Assembly: GCF_000485595.1 (NCBI RefSeq) | Contig: NW_014577479.1 | Coordinates: forward strand, 344,630 to 378,876 | Source of the DNA: Priapulus caudatus | Taxonomy: Eukaryota > Priapulida > Priapulimorpha > Priapulimorphida > Priapulidae | Direction: 5' to 3' | DNA length: 34,247 nucleotides | In this document: positions 17,406 to 27,283 of the stretch, piece by piece | Position numbering within the stretch: position 1 is the stretch's first letter | Layout of the letters: each line of letters opens with the position of its first letter | Notes under the pieces: model-generated | What the model was told of the DNA's origin: nothing | The model's database searches: none | The model's input: the letters and a program-made list of their open reading frames with translations, nothing else | Made by a program: the position numbers and the translations under genes

Positions 17406-20219
17406 CTATCTCGGAGGAGGCGGGGGCGCCCTCCTGGTGGGTATTGGGGGAGGTGGTCTGGTCGCTATGACGCGCTGGCCACTTTTGTCGCTGTCGATAG
17501 GAAAGAAGAACCGCTCGTTTCCAGGAAGTTCCGGAGGCGAAAGAGGCGGAGTTCCGGGATCGCCGAATTCCGCAAAATTCTCCGGGAGCGGAGGCGGCGT
17601 TCCCGGATCACCGAGCTGCGTGAAATCCCCGGGGAGCGGGGGCGGCGTTCCGGGATCCCCGAGATGCGCAAAGTCGTCCGGAAGCGGAGGCGGGGTTCCC
17701 GGATCTCCAAGTTCGCTAAAATCCCCGGAAAGAAGGGGCGGGGTTCCGGGATCACCTAGTTCCGCAAAATCGTCCGGGTGCGGAGGAGGGGTTCCCGGAT
17801 CGCCGAGGTCGAATGAGAGTTCGGGCGGAGTTCCGGGACTTCCAGGCGCACACCCGCCCTCGTCCGGCTGACCCGTGTCCAGGACCGCGTCCCAACTCCA
17901 ATTCCTCGGAATTCCGGGACGTGTGCCACCGACGGCGCCCTCTGGCGGCCATGACTGCAGGTCGGTCGTGCTTGACGGCTTCGACATTCCGGCGAGCGGC
18001 AGCAGCGGCGGAGGCAAGTGAGCAACCTTCCCCGCCGCCGGCGAAAACGGACTCCTCACCGTCACCGCCGCGTCCGACCCCGGGGGTCGCGGAGGCGTTC
18101 TGATGTTGACGACGCCGGCGCGGGCGCGGGCGCGCGGGGCGGCGACAGGGGGCGCCACGGGTCGCTGAGGCGGCGGGGGTCGCCGCGGAGGCGGGGGTCG
18201 TCTCGGTTTCTCCGTCGCGAGCGTCTCGGGCGTCTCGCGGCCGGACGACCCGACCGAGACATCGTCATCGTCTCTGCCTCCCATCTCGTATGCGAAGCGC
18301 GTCTCGTTCGTCTCGCGGTCGACCGTGGCGTCCTCTACCCCTCCGCCGCCGGCGTTGACCCCGATCTTCAGCTCTCGATCGACTCTCTCCTCCCAGTCGG
18401 GGGTCTTGAGGGAGACGGCGGCGCGGCGGCCGCCGACCGTGATCGATCCGAGCTCGCTCGCTCTCAGCGCCTGCCTCTCCTCGCCGAACGTCGCCCACAT
18501 CGTCGCGCCGACGAATCGCACGAGGACGAGATCGCCGACGGCGCCCAGACGCTCGACGACGCCGTCGACAAACTCATCGTCGAGCGCGCTCGCAGCATCC
18601 TCCTCCGCCGCATCTTCGTCGTCGAGGGAGACGACGACGGTGGCGTCGGGCGGTCCTAGCGCGCGGACGGCGTCGCGGAGCGCGCGCTCGCGCCGCGCCG
18701 CGTCGACGCGCTGAACTTCGACCTCGATCATCGCGACGACGGGCCGGTGGTCGGACGTCTTCAGCTCTGCGCGTCCGTAATGCAGGAGCCGGTCGGCATC
18801 GAACGCGGCGTCCTCGCCGGGATGCACACGCCGCCGCCACAGCACGCGGTCTGTCCACGCCGGCGCGCGCTGCTTATCGCTCGTGTCGTAGTCGTCGCTG
18901 AACAGATCGTACTTGTACGTCGGCGCGAACGACAGCGCACCCTCGCGGTACCCCGCGAACGCGTTCCCGGCGTCGCGCTGCGTCGTGAGTTGGTCGGCGG
19001 CGGTGAGCGCGGCAAAATCGCCGCGACGCACGCAGTCTTTCACGTCGTCGATCGGCATGTCGATGCGGTAATTGAAGTCGCCGCACCAGAACACGTAGTC
19101 GTGTCCGGCGAGCGTGCGCGCGGGCGGGAACGCGATCGCGCGCGCGATCTCCGCGTAGTCGCGGTTGCGGTCGGCGACCTGCGACTGCCCCGCGGCGAGG
19201 TGAGCGCACACGAACGCCATCGACGTCGCGTGGAACTGCAGCCGGATCGCGACGGCGCCCTTATTACCCGTGGCGCCGCCCAAGCCGGTCTTCGCGGTCG
19301 TCGCGGCGACGTCGCGCACGTGCGGCGCGTGCTCGGGCCGCGCGAACACGAAGAGGCAGACGCCGACGAGCTGCTCGGACGCGACGACGACGTAGCGGCG
19401 GTCTCGGCAGATCGTCCGCTGGATCTCGTCGCGCCACGACTTCTGGTTCTCCGTGCTCGCGCTCATGATGTTCGAAGCGTTCAAGTCGACGATCTCCTCG
19501 AAGCCCACCGCGAAGATGTCGACGGGTTTACTCCAGTCCTCCGCGGTTGCCGCGGCGACGTCGACGAGGGACGCCGATTGTTGTCGAAGGTGGTTGTCGA
19601 GGAGCCAGTCGGCGAGCGAGTGGTGGCGGAAGGCGATGTTTCGCGCGGTGCCGCCGCCGTTGACGTTCCACGTGCCGATGGTAATGCGCACGGGGACGTG
19701 GCGCGTGAACTCCAGGTGGCGCGCGCATGCGTCGCGGAGCAGCGCGGGGGGAGCGCGCGGGAGGAGGCGCGCTGGGAGGAGGGCGCGTGCGCGGTCCCTC
19801 GCCGCGCCGCGCGTCGCCACGCCGACCAGCAGGATGTCGATCGCCTCCTGCTTGCCGGAGTCGAGGAAGTTGTTCTGGATCGTGCGCGTCACCGAGCGCG
19901 CGCCGTCCTTCAGCTTCGTTTTCCCGTCGAGCGCGCCCGTGCCGGCGTAGATGCGGCTCACGTGGTTTCCGTTCTCGGCCCACATCGCGCGGAACACGTC
20001 CTCGCAGCGCGAGACGATCGACGGCGTCGCGAGGCCGAGCGCGGCGAGTTGCCGTGGCAACACGAGCATCGCGAGGTACGTCTGCACGTTGTTGGTTCGG
20101 TCGAGACAGTCGAGGCAGTTGGTGCGGATCACTCCGGACTGTTGCTGTCGCACGTCGTCTCCCTGCTCGTGGAAGAATCCGAACGAGTCGAGCTGCTTCT
20201 GTAGCTTCCCGCGAAGCAC
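17406..20219 (-). CDS. Synj: Synaptojanin, coding exon 2 (end of Sac1, 5-phosphatase, RRM-like, proline-rich tail)
   Basis: Second and last coding exon (residues 353-1289). It dephosphorylates PI(4,5)P2 and related lipids during clathrin-coated vesicle uncoating; acts in the cytoplasm at endocytic membranes. Seen in order: the Sac1 catalytic CX5RT loop in RTNCLDCLDRTN (about 384-395); YAGTGALDGKTKLKDGARSV; inositol 5-phosphatase domain about 530-855 starting ITIGTWNVNGG with VFWCGDFNYRID (about 728) and PAWTDRVLW (about 805), the metal and phosphate-binding motifs, intact; an RRM-like domain about 871-964 (PPDATVVVSL, DLVLVRFVGATMWATF); and a proline-rich tail from about 1024 with RPPPPRRPPPPQRPVAPP-type SH3 ligands and six 16-residue repeats. 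The exon begins GTG (Val) after an acceptor CTCCTTTCAAG, phase 0. No stop or frameshift. Total 1289 residues, close to the usual short synaptojanin-1 length (about 1290). No NPF motifs seen. Very GC-rich. Confidence 0.96.
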   Translation of the reverse strand: MLRGKLQKQLDSFGFFHEQGDDVRQQQSGVIRTNCLDCLDRTNNVQTYLAMLVLPRQLAALGLATPSIVSRCEDVFRAMWAENGNHVSRIYAGTGALDGKTKLKDGARSVTRTIQNNFLDSGKQEAIDILLVGVATRGAARDRARALLPARLLPRAPPALLRDACARHLEFTRHVPVRITIGTWNVNGGGTARNIAFRHHSLADWLLDNHLRQQSASLVDVAAATAEDWSKPVDIFAVGFEEIVDLNASNIMSASTENQKSWRDEIQRTICRDRRYVVVASEQLVGVCLFVFARPEHAPHVRDVAATTAKTGLGGATGNKGAVAIRLQFHATSMAFVCAHLAAGQSQVADRNRDYAEIARAIAFPPARTLAGHDYVFWCGDFNYRIDMPIDDVKDCVRRGDFAALTAADQLTTQRDAGNAFAGYREGALSFAPTYKYDLFSDDYDTSDKQRAPAWTDRVLWRRRVHPGEDAAFDADRLLHYGRAELKTSDHRPVVAMIEVEVQRVDAARRERALRDAVRALGPPDATVVVSLDDEDAAEEDAASALDDEFVDGVVERLGAVGDLVLVRFVGATMWATFGEERQALRASELGSITVGGRRAAVSLKTPDWEERVDRELKIGVNAGGGGVEDATVDRETNETRFAYEMGGRDDDDVSVGSSGRETPETLATEKPRRPPPPRRPPPPQRPVAPPVAAPRARARAGVVNIRTPPRPPGSDAAVTVRSPFSPAAGKVAHLPPPLLPLAGMSKPSSTTDLQSWPPEGAVGGTRPGIPRNWSWDAVLDTGQPDEGGCAPGSPGTPPELSFDLGDPGTPPPHPDDFAELGDPGTPPLLSGDFSELGDPGTPPPLPDDFAHLGDPGTPPPLPGDFTQLGDPGTPPPLPENFAEFGDPGTPPLSPPELPGNERFFFPIDSDKSGQRVIATRPPPPIPTRRAPPPPPR
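17526..17813 (-). repeat. 48-bp tandem repeat in synaptojanin proline-rich tail
   Basis: Six in-frame units (the first one residue short) with consensus FAELGDPGTPPPLPDD, protein residues about 1155-1250. The invariant core is GDPGTPP; the variable joint reads DDFAEL, GDFSEL, DDFAHL, GDFTQL, ENFAEF. A partial copy (SPGTPPEL) precedes. All units keep the frame. Confidence 0.93.
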
Positions 20220-20669
20220 CTTGAAAGGAGAATCGTCTCATGAATAATCGAGGAAAATGTATTTTTTTAAATTATTTCGTATATAATCGGGGAAAAAATA
20301 TTTAAAAAGAAATTATTTCATGAATAACTGCACGATCTCGAAAAATACACCAAAATATAGTCTCGCCTAATAGCGAACAAGTTACTGATTACTCCAGTAT
20401 AAAAATTACCATGAGTAAATAACTGCACGATCGACAGAAATATATAACAAAATATTGTCTCATCTAATAGCGAACATGCTACTAATTCCTTCATCAATAA
20501 CCGCGGCATTGGTTACATGCTACTTTGAAGAGATCTGTTACGCAAACAGCACCACTAAGTATCGCAAAGGTCAAATATATAAAAATATATAAATCAAAAA
20601 ATCAAAAAATTATCGCAAAGCTCGAAAAATACGAGAAATACGACAAAGAGATACGTCAGAAATCATTAC
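20220..20669 (-). other. Intron of synaptojanin
   Basis: 450-bp AT-rich intron with canonical GT (donor AAA|GTAATG at 20669) and AG (acceptor TTTCAAG|GTGCTT at 20220). Splicing joins NLK to VLRGKL in phase 0, as the Sac1 domain requires. It contains a ~95-bp tandem duplication (see 20321-20510). Confidence 0.93.
20321..20510 (+). repeat. Two-copy ~95-bp tandem repeat in the intron
   Basis: AACTGCACGATC and CTAATAGCGAACA recur 95 bp apart (20326 and 20421), with diverged sequence between them. Confidence 0.75.
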
Positions 20670-21725
20670 TTTGAGGTTATCCTTGTTTCCGCCCTTGATC
20701 ATCGCGTGGTAGTCGTACGCCACGTGCGGGATCGCGCCCCAGTGCTGCGACGCGCGATGGTGCGACTGAAACGCCTGACTCAGCACGCGCTCTCCCTCCT
20801 TGCTCCCCAACAGATTCACGATGACCTGGTCGCCGTAGAGATCGCGCGTGTCGCTCAGATGCCGGTCGAACGCGGGCGCGTGCATCTCGTGCCCGCGCGA
20901 CATGCGGATCCTGTGCGATCCGACCTGCACTCCTGGCTGCTCCCAGAAGAGCGGGACGGAGCCGCGCGTCTGCACGTACGACGCGACGGCGTCGTCGACG
21001 AACACGGCCTGCTCGGTCTCGACGAAGTTCGCGACGTGGCCGTCGTCGTCGGCGCCGCGCACGTTGAACCGCGTTCCCGCGCGCTCGCAGCTCAGCCGCG
21101 AGATCACGCACGCCTTCGCGCGACGGTGCCCGACGTAGATCGTCCGCACCTCGACGCCGCCGCACATCAGCCTCGCGAGCCAGTCTCCCGCGGCGACTCC
21201 GTATCGCGCGAGCGGCGCGTGCAGCGCGCAGTTCCAGAAGAAGCGCTCGTCCGTTTCGGTCGCCGCGGCGACGCGCTGCGCGCGCAGCCCGAGGTCGCGC
21301 GCCGGCTCGCCGCTGGCCGCCGACCACGAGAAGTAGAACGACCCGGAGTCCAGGTGGCGCCGCACGTCGTCGATGCGCTCCTCGTCGTCGCCGCGGTTAC
21401 GCAGCGAGACGAACGCGGTCGCCGTGACGCGGAAGAACTCGGAGTCGCCGACGCGGCCCGCGGACACGCATCCCGTGACGAGAGTGAGGTACGAGATCGT
21501 CGTGGCGTCGTCGAGCCGCAGCTCGAGCACGCCGAGGCAGCAGTAGGCGCTCGTTAGCGGCGCGTACTGCCGCCGCACCGCGTCCGTCTCCTGAGGAGAC
21601 AGAAGCGCGATCGCGCCGGACTCGAAGAGGACGGTCTCCTCGCGGCCACGACGCTCCAACAGGATGCTGAACGGACTCTGAAGGTCGTTCTTGAAGTGAA
21701 CGCGGAATCCCTTGCTCATCGCCAT
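20670..21725 (-). CDS. Synj: Synaptojanin, coding exon 1 (N-terminal Sac1 phosphatase domain)
   Basis: Residues 1-352. The start ATG at 21725 has A at -3 and G at +4, a strong Kozak context, and the protein begins [11 protein letters not shown] as synaptojanins do (M-x-x-SKGFR). Diagnostic Sac1 blocks: [146 protein letters not shown] and [10 protein letters not shown], where the donor GTAATG follows. A 12-base C run (minus strand) sits ten bases upstream of the ATG in a GC-rich leader that turns AT-rich beyond about 21830. Having the whole first 352 residues in one exon is unusual. Confidence 0.96.
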
Positions 21726-21835
21726 GCTTGTTGCGGGGGGGGGGGGTTGCCGCGGGCGACGGGGGGCGATGCACGGTCGAGGTTTGCGTTACGCCGGCGA
21801 CGGAAGGTTGTGCGAGTTTGCGTGCCGATCAATTT
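21726..21835 (-). promoter_or_regulatory. GC-rich leader/promoter region of synaptojanin
   Basis: A GC- and CpG-rich patch just upstream of the start codon, including a G12 run on the plus strand (21735-21746), against AT-rich flanking DNA. It probably contains the 5' UTR and core promoter; no TATA or specific site recognised. Confidence 0.4.
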
Positions 21836-23647
21836 CTAAAAGAATGCGTTAGAATGTTAGAATACGTTTACAGGCACATAATAGTTATAACTATATCTTA
21901 GAAAACAAGTTTAGTTTTCTAGTTGCATTTTGTGAGAAACATATTGGAAAAAACTGACATTTAATATCCATAAATGCAAGATTTAATTATACGTATAAAA
22001 ATTATCAGTTACACTTTGCACGTTCTTTTTCTCGTGTGTATATAAATGTACAAATACCTTTCATGGCTTGCAAAGTCCTTAAAACAACGAGTTTCAGCCC
22101 AGTTCTGTAAATATGCAAAAATTTGGTTATATACTAGTATTACTACATATATATTATTTCATATTACGTAATATTGTCTAAAAAGCTATGTGGCTTTGAA
22201 ATCTACCTTAATTATAATTAGTAATCAGAGAGGGAATCAGAATAGGGAATCAGACTAGTTGCAAGGGGCTATGACTATGAGCCAGAGTATGAAACCACCA
22301 AAGATTGATTGAATCACTTAGTTAGGCCCGGGTGCTTCTTCACAACAAACAATCATGCATGTACTAAATATGTTAGAGGGATACCAGGATATCAGGAATT
22401 AGAATCTCTCCTAGTACAGTACTGGTAGGCTTTACGACTAGCCTCGTAAGAAGCGAGAAGATATCTTGTGGCCACGTTGAGAGATATATTCTATTTCACT
22501 ATATATACATTCTACGAATCTCTATGCAAGCATTACTGGCGATATGTTATCTTAGCCTAATCTGTAATCAGTACCACTACCACTACCAGCATGTACGATT
22601 TCACTTCCAGTTTCACATTGAGTCTTGAGAGGTTTACAAAGATATTAGGAAGTTATTAATAACAAGCGATAAAACTAAGTACTGCTCGGCCAATGCACAC
22701 ACAAAATTCTAATCAAAATAGGAGACCTACTAAATCAATTAAAACAAGCGGGCAGCTAGAGCCTAGAGGGCGGTTCTTATCACGGAACTGTGTCGGTTCC
22801 GTTAAAATGTCGAAAATGCACCAATTTGCGGCATTTGTAATAGCGGTTTGTTCAAGTTCTGAACATAATGACCGTAATCCTCCAAAATTTTATCGAAAAA
22901 CACCGGAAATCACTCAAAAATCATTAGAATGCACCACAAAATACCAAAACACTGGAATAAGTACTGATTAAGTACTGATATCAGAGAGCAGATGCTGTTT
23001 ATGCCCAGTAACGCCGCCTCTCGGATATTTTATGAGTTAATATACATCTTCTGTCGGAAAGGCACCGGAAAGTGCCTGAAGGCAATCAGAGATATCATAA
23101 CTGCAGAGAAGGGGAGGATATTGATAAGATATAATAGTGAGAAAGGTTCATGCGCGGGTCGAGAGAGAAGGCTGTGTGGATACAAGCGAGAAGTCCAGTA
23201 GAAGGATGCATGATGGGTGGTCGGGACAAGGCGAATATAGAGGTCGAAGAGTTAGGAGCAGAGCTAGAGATAGGGGAGACGGAAGAGGAAATGAAAAGGT
23301 AGAGGGTAAAGACGTAGAATGTATGCAAGGATACGGAGTGGATGGGACAACGTAGATGGGAAAGGCGAGAATGGCGGGAAAGGGTTGGATAGTTGACGGA
23401 GAAGAGAAGAGGAGCAATATGAGACGATAGAGCACGTGTCAGCAGAGGGGAAAGCAGAGTAGAGATCGATGACATAGGTAGATGAGCGGGACACCGATAG
23501 TGGTTAAAAGGGGGTCGGAGAAGGAGAAGGTCGAGGAGTGAGGCGAGCTAGAGCAGATGAGTAGCGGCGAAGAGTGTCAACGCACGAGAGGAGTCGGTAA
23601 AGGAGGTGAAGTATTAAAATATGGAGAGAGGAGAAAGTATGTAGTTA
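21836..23647. other. Gene-free AT-rich then purine-rich region
   Basis: 21836-23090 is AT-rich with one 92-codon frame (22693-22971) that has no recognisable domain. 23095-23640 is rich in A and G on the plus strand and gives Arg/Gly/Glu-rich short frames, probably composition-driven. No supported gene. Confidence 0.5.
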
Positions 23648-25257
23648 CAGGCTAGGGCACTCTCCTAATTATAAACACAGGTGTACAGATAACAATTATT
23701 TACAAATTCTATGCTGAGATACCCCCTAACCATAGTAAATGCATATTCATCACAAATTATAGCTCCTCTGGTAAGATATTGCGCATGCGCCAACACACTA
23801 ACGTTGCCAGATTATGTACTGGCTGGTATACGCAGTGGTCACCTTACATGCAAGGTATTCTTCCTATTTATTAAGGGATGTTTACTGATAGAATGTTATC
23901 ATATAAATCCACGCTAGGATGACTCCTCTTTAATTATAATACATAATCATTGCAAAATATTATTCATCTCGGGAGATATGACGCATGCGCGAGCACCGTT
24001 TCAGGCGTGTAAGACCGATTAAGGAAAACTGCTTAATATAGCTTGCTGTGGGACAGAGGGGTAAGAGACTTAGGAAAAGCGGCAGGGACGATAGCTGAGG
24101 GGCAGTAGAAGAAGAATTAGGCTGAACGAGGGACAGGGGCGACAATGGGAAATACGGGAGGGGTGAAGTAGCCGTTTTCCACCCTACAGGTTAGGGCGCT
24201 CTCCTAATTATAAACAAAGGTGTACTGATAACAATTAGTTACAAAAGTTTATGCTGAGATACCCCTCACCATATTAAATGCATATTCATCACAAAATATG
24301 ACTCTTCTGGTAAGATATCGCGCATGCGTCAACACACTAACGTAGCAAGATTATGTACTGGCTAGTGGTCACCTTACATGCAATGTCTTCTTCCTATTTA
24401 TTAAGGGATGTCTACTGATACAATGTTATCATATAAATCCATGCTAGGATGACTCCTCTTCATTTTAAATGCATAATCATTGCAAAATATGATTCTTCTC
24501 GGGAAATATTGCGCATGCGCGAGCACCGTTTCAGGCGTGTAGTACCGACTAAATGCATGATATAGCTTGCTGTGGGAGAGTGAGGTAAGAGACTGAGGAA
24601 AAGCGGCAGGGAAGATAGCTGAGGCGCGGTAGAAGAAGAATTAGGCTGAGCGAGGGACATGGGAGACAATGGGAAATACGGGAGAGGGTGAAGTAGCAGT
24701 TTTGCCCCCTACAGGCCAGGGCGCTCTTCTAATTATAAACACAAGTGTTCTGATAACAATTAATTGTAAACATCTAGGCTGAGATACCCCCTAACCATAT
24801 TAAATGCATAGTCATCACAAAATATAACTCCGCTAGTAAGATATTGCGCATGCGTCAACACACTAACGTAGCCAGATTATGTACTGGCTGGTATATGCAG
24901 TGGTCACCTTACATGCAAGTTTTTTGTTTTCTTCCTATTTATTAAGGAATGTCTACCGATAGAATGTTATCATATAAATCCATGCTAGGATGACTCCTAT
25001 TCATTTTAAATGCATAATCATTGCAAAATATGATTCTTCTCAGGAGATATTGCGCATGCGCGAGCACCGTTTCATGCGTGTAGTACCGATCAAGGAAAAC
25101 TACATAATATAGCTTGCTGTGGGAGGAAGGGGTACGAGACTGAGGAAAAGCGGCAGGAAAGATAGCTGAGGGGCGGTAGAAGAAAAATTAGGCTGAGCGA
25201 AGGACAGGGGAGACAATGGGAAATACGGGAGGGGTGAAGTAGCAGTTTTGCACCCTG

Positions 25258-25603
25258 CAGGCTAGGGCGCTCTCCTAATTATAAACACAGGTGGACTGAT
25301 AACTGTAGTTACAAAAATCTATGCTGAGATACCCCCTAACCATATTAAATATATATTCATCACAAAATATGACTCTTCTGGTAAGATATTGCGCATGCGC
25401 GAGCACCGTTTCATGCGTGTAGTACCGATTAAGGAAAACTGCATAATATAGCTTGCCGTGGGAGAGAGGGGTAAGATACTGAGGAAAAGCGGCAGGAACG
25501 ATAGCCGAGGGGCGGTAGAAGAAGAATTAGGCTGAGCGATGGACAGCGGCGACAATGGGAAATNGGAAATACGGGAGGGGTGAAGTAGCAGTTTTGCACC
25601 CTG
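25258..25603 (+). repeat. Short (346-bp) satellite unit lacking ~195 bp
   Basis: The first-half core GATATTGCGCATGCG near 25386 runs straight into CGAGCACCGTTTC of the second half, deleting the stretch between the two homologous cores. The first 140 bp are identical to the next unit (25604 on), and the second half matches the unit at 26146. It contains the N at 25564. Confidence 0.88.
25564..25564. other. Single N in the satellite array
   Basis: Reads GGGAAAT N GGAAATACGGG: the word GGAAAT is repeated across the N, as at an unresolved contig join. Confidence 0.9.
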
Positions 25604-27283
25604 CAGGCTAGGGCGCTCTCCTAATTATAAACACAGGTGGACTGATAACTGTAGTTACAAAAATCTATGCTGAGATACCCCCTAACCATATTAAATATAT
25701 ATTCATCACAAAATATGACTCTTCTGGTAAGATATTGCGCATGCGTCAACACACTAACGTATAGCCAGATTATGTACTGGCTAGTATATGCAGTGGTCAC
25801 CTTACCTGCAAGGTATTCATCCTATTTATTAAGGAATGTCTACTGATAGAATGTTATCATATAAATCCACGCTAGGAATACTCCTCTTCATTTTTAATAC
25901 ATAATCATTGCAAAATATTCTTCTTCTCGGGAGATATTGCGCATGAGCGAGCACCGTTTCAGGCGTGTAGTACCGACTAAAGAAAACGGCATAATATAGC
26001 TTGCTGTGGAAGAGAGGGGTAAGAGACTGAGGAAAAGCGGCAGGGAAGATAGCTGAGGGGCGGTAGAAGAAGAATTAGGCTGAGCGAGAGGCATGGGAGA
26101 CAATGGGAAATACGGGAGGGGGTGAAGTAGCAGTTTTGCCCCCTACAGGCTAGGGCGCTCTTCTAATTATAAACACAGGTGTTCTGATAACAATTAATTA
26201 TAAAAATCTATGCTGAGATACCCCCTAACCATATTAAATGCATAGTCATCATAAAATATAACTCAGCTAGTAATGCGCATGCGTCAACACACTAACGTAG
26301 CCAGATTATGTACTGGCTGGTATATGCAGTGGTCACCTTACATGCAAGGTTTTTGTTTTCTTCCTATTTATTAAGGAATGTCTACCGATAGAATGTTATT
26401 ATATAAATCCATGCTAGGATGACTCCTATTCATTTTAAATGCATAATCATTGCAAAATATGATTCTTCTCGGGAGATATTGCGCATGCGCGAGCACCGTT
26501 TCATGCGTGTAGTACCGATTAAGGAAAACTGCATAATATAGCTTGCCGTGGGAGAGACGGGTAAGATACTGAGGAAAAGCGGCAGGAACGATAGCCGAGG
26601 GGCGGTAGAAGAAGAATTAGGCTGAGCGATGGACAGCGGCGACAATGGGAAATACGGGAGGGGTGAAGTAGCATTTTTGAACCCTGCAGGCTAGGGCGCT
26701 CTTCTAATTATAAACACAGGTGTTCTGATAACAATTTAATTACAAAAATCTATGCTGAGATACCCCCTAACCATATTAAATGCATAATCATCACAAAATA
26801 TAACTCCTCTGGTAAGATATTGCGCATGCGTCAACACACTAACGTAGCCAGATTATGTACTGGCTAGTATAGGCAATGGTCACCTTACATGCAATGTTTT
26901 CTTCCTATTTATTAAGGGATGTCTACTGATACAATGTTATCATATAAATCCACGCTAGGATAACTCCTCTTCATTTTTAATACATAATTATTGCAAAATA
27001 TTCTTCTTCTCGGGAGATATTGCGCATGCGCGAGCACCGTTTCAGGCGTGTAGTATACCGACTAAAGAAAACGGCATAATATAGCTTGCTGTGGGAGAGA
27101 GGGGTAAGGGACTGAGGAAAAGCGGCAGGGAAGATAGCTGAGGGGCGGTAGAAGAAGAATTAGGCTGAGCGAAGGACAGGGGAGACAATGGGAAATACGG
27201 GAGGGGTGAAGTAGCAGTTTTGCACCCTGCAGGCTAGGGCGCTCTCCTAATTATAAACACAGGTGGACTGATAACTGTAGTTA

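Larger units (their letters stand above)
23648..27283 (+). repeat. ~541-bp tandem satellite array (clean part)
   Basis: Units start with CAGG(C/T)(T/C)AGGGC at 23648, 24187, 24712, 25258, 25604, 26146, 26687 and 27230 (spacings 539, 525, 546, 346, 542, 541, 543). Each unit has two related halves, each with (A)TAAATGCATAATCAT(C/T)(A/G)CAAAATAT, a pyrimidine-rich CTCTTCT and a GATATTGCGCATGCG core; the first half ends in CGTCAACACAC, the second in CGCGAGCACCGTTTC. Units differ by a few per cent with shared subtypes. A small minus-strand frame recurs in the second halves. Type unknown. Confidence 0.95.

Noticed and set aside
17251-17871. Gly/Ser-rich plus-strand frame (206 codons)
   Set aside because: Antisense reading of the 48-bp proline-tail repeat.
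18747-20204. 485-codon plus-strand frame opposite synaptojanin
   Set aside because: Antisense shadow of GC-rich synaptojanin code; Arg/Val/Glu-rich with no domain.
20706-21557. 283-codon plus-strand frame opposite the Sac1 exon
   Set aside because: Antisense shadow of the real exon; no recognisable domain.
23095-23494. Ser/Leu-rich minus-strand and Arg/Gly-rich plus-strand frames
   Set aside because: Purine-rich DNA gives open frames on both strands; no domain or splice support.
23648-27283. CRISPR-like array
   Set aside because: Units are ~541 bp and tandem with no short repeat-spacer pattern; the context is eukaryotic.
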